Of a stretch of DNA of 6,336 bases, positions 5,655 through 6,336 are shown in pieces. Made by a program: the position numbers and the translations under genes. Numbering within the stretch: position 1 is the first letter of the stretch; each line of letters begins with the position of its first letter. Below the pieces are notes generated by a model, which had not been told where the DNA came from, searched no databases, and worked only from the letters and a program-made list of their open reading frames with translations. Source of the stretch: Pseudomonadota bacterium (GTDB lineage: Bacteria; Pseudomonadota; Gammaproteobacteria; Steroidobacterales; Steroidobacteraceae); assembly GCA_021781775.1 (NCBI GenBank), contig JAJXWE010000108.1:1-6336 (forward strand), read 5' to 3'.

Positions 5655-6336
5655 CGAGGAACGCGCTGCGCATCGGCACCCGCGCCTCGGCGCTCGCGCT
5701 ATGGCAGGCGCGGCACGTCGAGGGGCTCACCCGGGCGCTGCTCGGGGCACCGCCGGTGGAGCTGGTGCCCATGGTCACCAGCGGGGACCTGCAGACCCAG
5801 GTGCCGCTGTGGGCGGTGCGCGGCCGGGCATTCTTCACCAAGGAGCTCGACCGAGCGCTGCTCGATGCGCGCATCGACCTCGCCGTGCACAGCCTGAAGG
5901 ACCTGCCCACCGAGCTCGAGCCCGGTCTCGCGCTCGCCGCGGTGCTCGAGCGCGAAGACCCCGAGGACGCGCTGATCAGCCGCAGCGGCGGACCGCTCGC
6001 GGCGTTGCCGCGCGGCGCGCGCGTCGGCACCAGCAGCCTGCGCCGGCGAGCTTTCCTCGCCCGCGCACGCCCCGACCTGATGCTGCTGGAGTTGCGCGGC
6101 AACGTGCCCACCCGCGTCGAGCGACTGGAGCGCGGCGAGTACGACGCCATCGTGCTCGCCGCCGCGGGCCTGAAGCGACTCGGTCTCGAGGGACGCATCA
6201 GTGAGCGGCTGGACCCGGTTGACTTCCCACCCGCCGTCTCCCAGGGCGCGATCGGCATCTGTGCACGCCGGAATGACGAGCAGACGCTTGCGTGGCTGCG
6301 GCAGCTCGACCACGAGCCCGCGCGCCTCGCGACGAC
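5651..6336 (+). CDS. hemC: Hydroxymethylbilane synthase (porphobilinogen deaminase), 3' truncated
   Basis: HemC polymerises four porphobilinogens into the linear tetrapyrrole hydroxymethylbilane in the cytosol. The frame is open to the right edge, showing 228 complete codons of an expected 300 or so. Seen in order are RIGTRASALALWQA (7-20), TSGD (43-46), KEL in the GRAFFTKEL stretch (58-66), AVHSLKDLPTEL (78-89) with catalytic D84, GTSSLRRR (126-133) with substrate-binding R131/R132, GNVPTR (150-155) with R155, and the domain-2 motif SQGAIGI (197-203). Numbering coincides with E. coli HemC in these motifs. The cysteine that anchors the dipyrromethane cofactor should lie just beyond the edge, so its presence cannot be confirmed. 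Differences from common sequences are GRAFF for GKGLF, RRR for RRQ, and VSQGAIGIC for VGQGAxGIE. The start overlaps the regulator's stop (ATGA). HemC is not the next enzyme after HemL; hemB must be elsewhere. Confidence 0.95.
   Translation, partial: MTRNALRIGTRASALALWQARHVEGLTRALLGAPPVELVPMVTSGDLQTQVPLWAVRGRAFFTKELDRALLDARIDLAVHSLKDLPTELEPGLALAAVLEREDPEDALISRSGGPLAALPRGARVGTSSLRRRAFLARARPDLMLLELRGNVPTRVERLERGEYDAIVLAAAGLKRLGLEGRISERLDPVDFPPAVSQGAIGICARRNDEQTLAWLRQLDHEPARLAT

Noticed and set aside
1..6336. Search for tRNA/rRNA genes, CRISPR arrays, insertion sequences or attachment sites
   Set aside because: Almost every base is in a recognised coding sequence and no repeat units, transposase motifs or tRNA-like cloverleaf were seen.

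Overview
The window is a GC-rich (clearly above 60%), gene-dense bacterial segment with every gene on the + strand. It holds two two-component systems and the start of a tetrapyrrole (heme) biosynthesis operon. Overlapping genes, alternative GTG/TTG codons and the GC-rich third positions fit a high-GC Gram-negative-type bacterium. The phylum cannot be fixed from this sequence. HemA and HemC differ from textbook enterobacterial proteins at several motif positions, so I would not assume Proteobacteria.

Layout: (1) 2-514 is the C-terminal part of a NarL/DegS-type histidine kinase cut by the left edge. It overlaps by one base with (2) 514-1149, a complete NarL/FixJ-family response regulator with a LuxR-type DNA-binding domain. 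(3) 1150-1240 is the only intergenic region. It carries a spaced direct repeat, TGACC-N6-TGACA, upstream of hemA. (4) 1241-2548 is hemA (glutamyl-tRNA reductase) and (5) 2552-3841 is hemL (glutamate-1-semialdehyde aminotransferase). (6) 3838-4932 is a membrane histidine kinase and (7) 4929-5654 an OmpR/PhoB-type response regulator. (8) 5651 to the right edge is hemC (hydroxymethylbilane synthase), truncated before its cofactor cysteine.

How they work together: HemA and HemL make 5-aminolevulinate from glutamyl-tRNA by the C5 pathway, and HemC later assembles porphobilinogen into hydroxymethylbilane. The kinase/regulator pair lies between hemL and hemC and is joined to each neighbour by a 4-base ATGA stop/start overlap, so it should be made together with the enzymes. 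The arrangement recalls the HemKR system of Leptospira, where an OmpR-type regulator encoded inside the hem locus binds a 'hem-box' (recalled as TGACA-N6-TGACA) and controls hemA. The repeat upstream of hemA here matches that element at 9 of 10 defined positions with identical spacing. The main finding is therefore a putative HemKR-like autoregulatory circuit in a GC-rich organism. It is inferred from gene order, protein family and the site, and is not proven.
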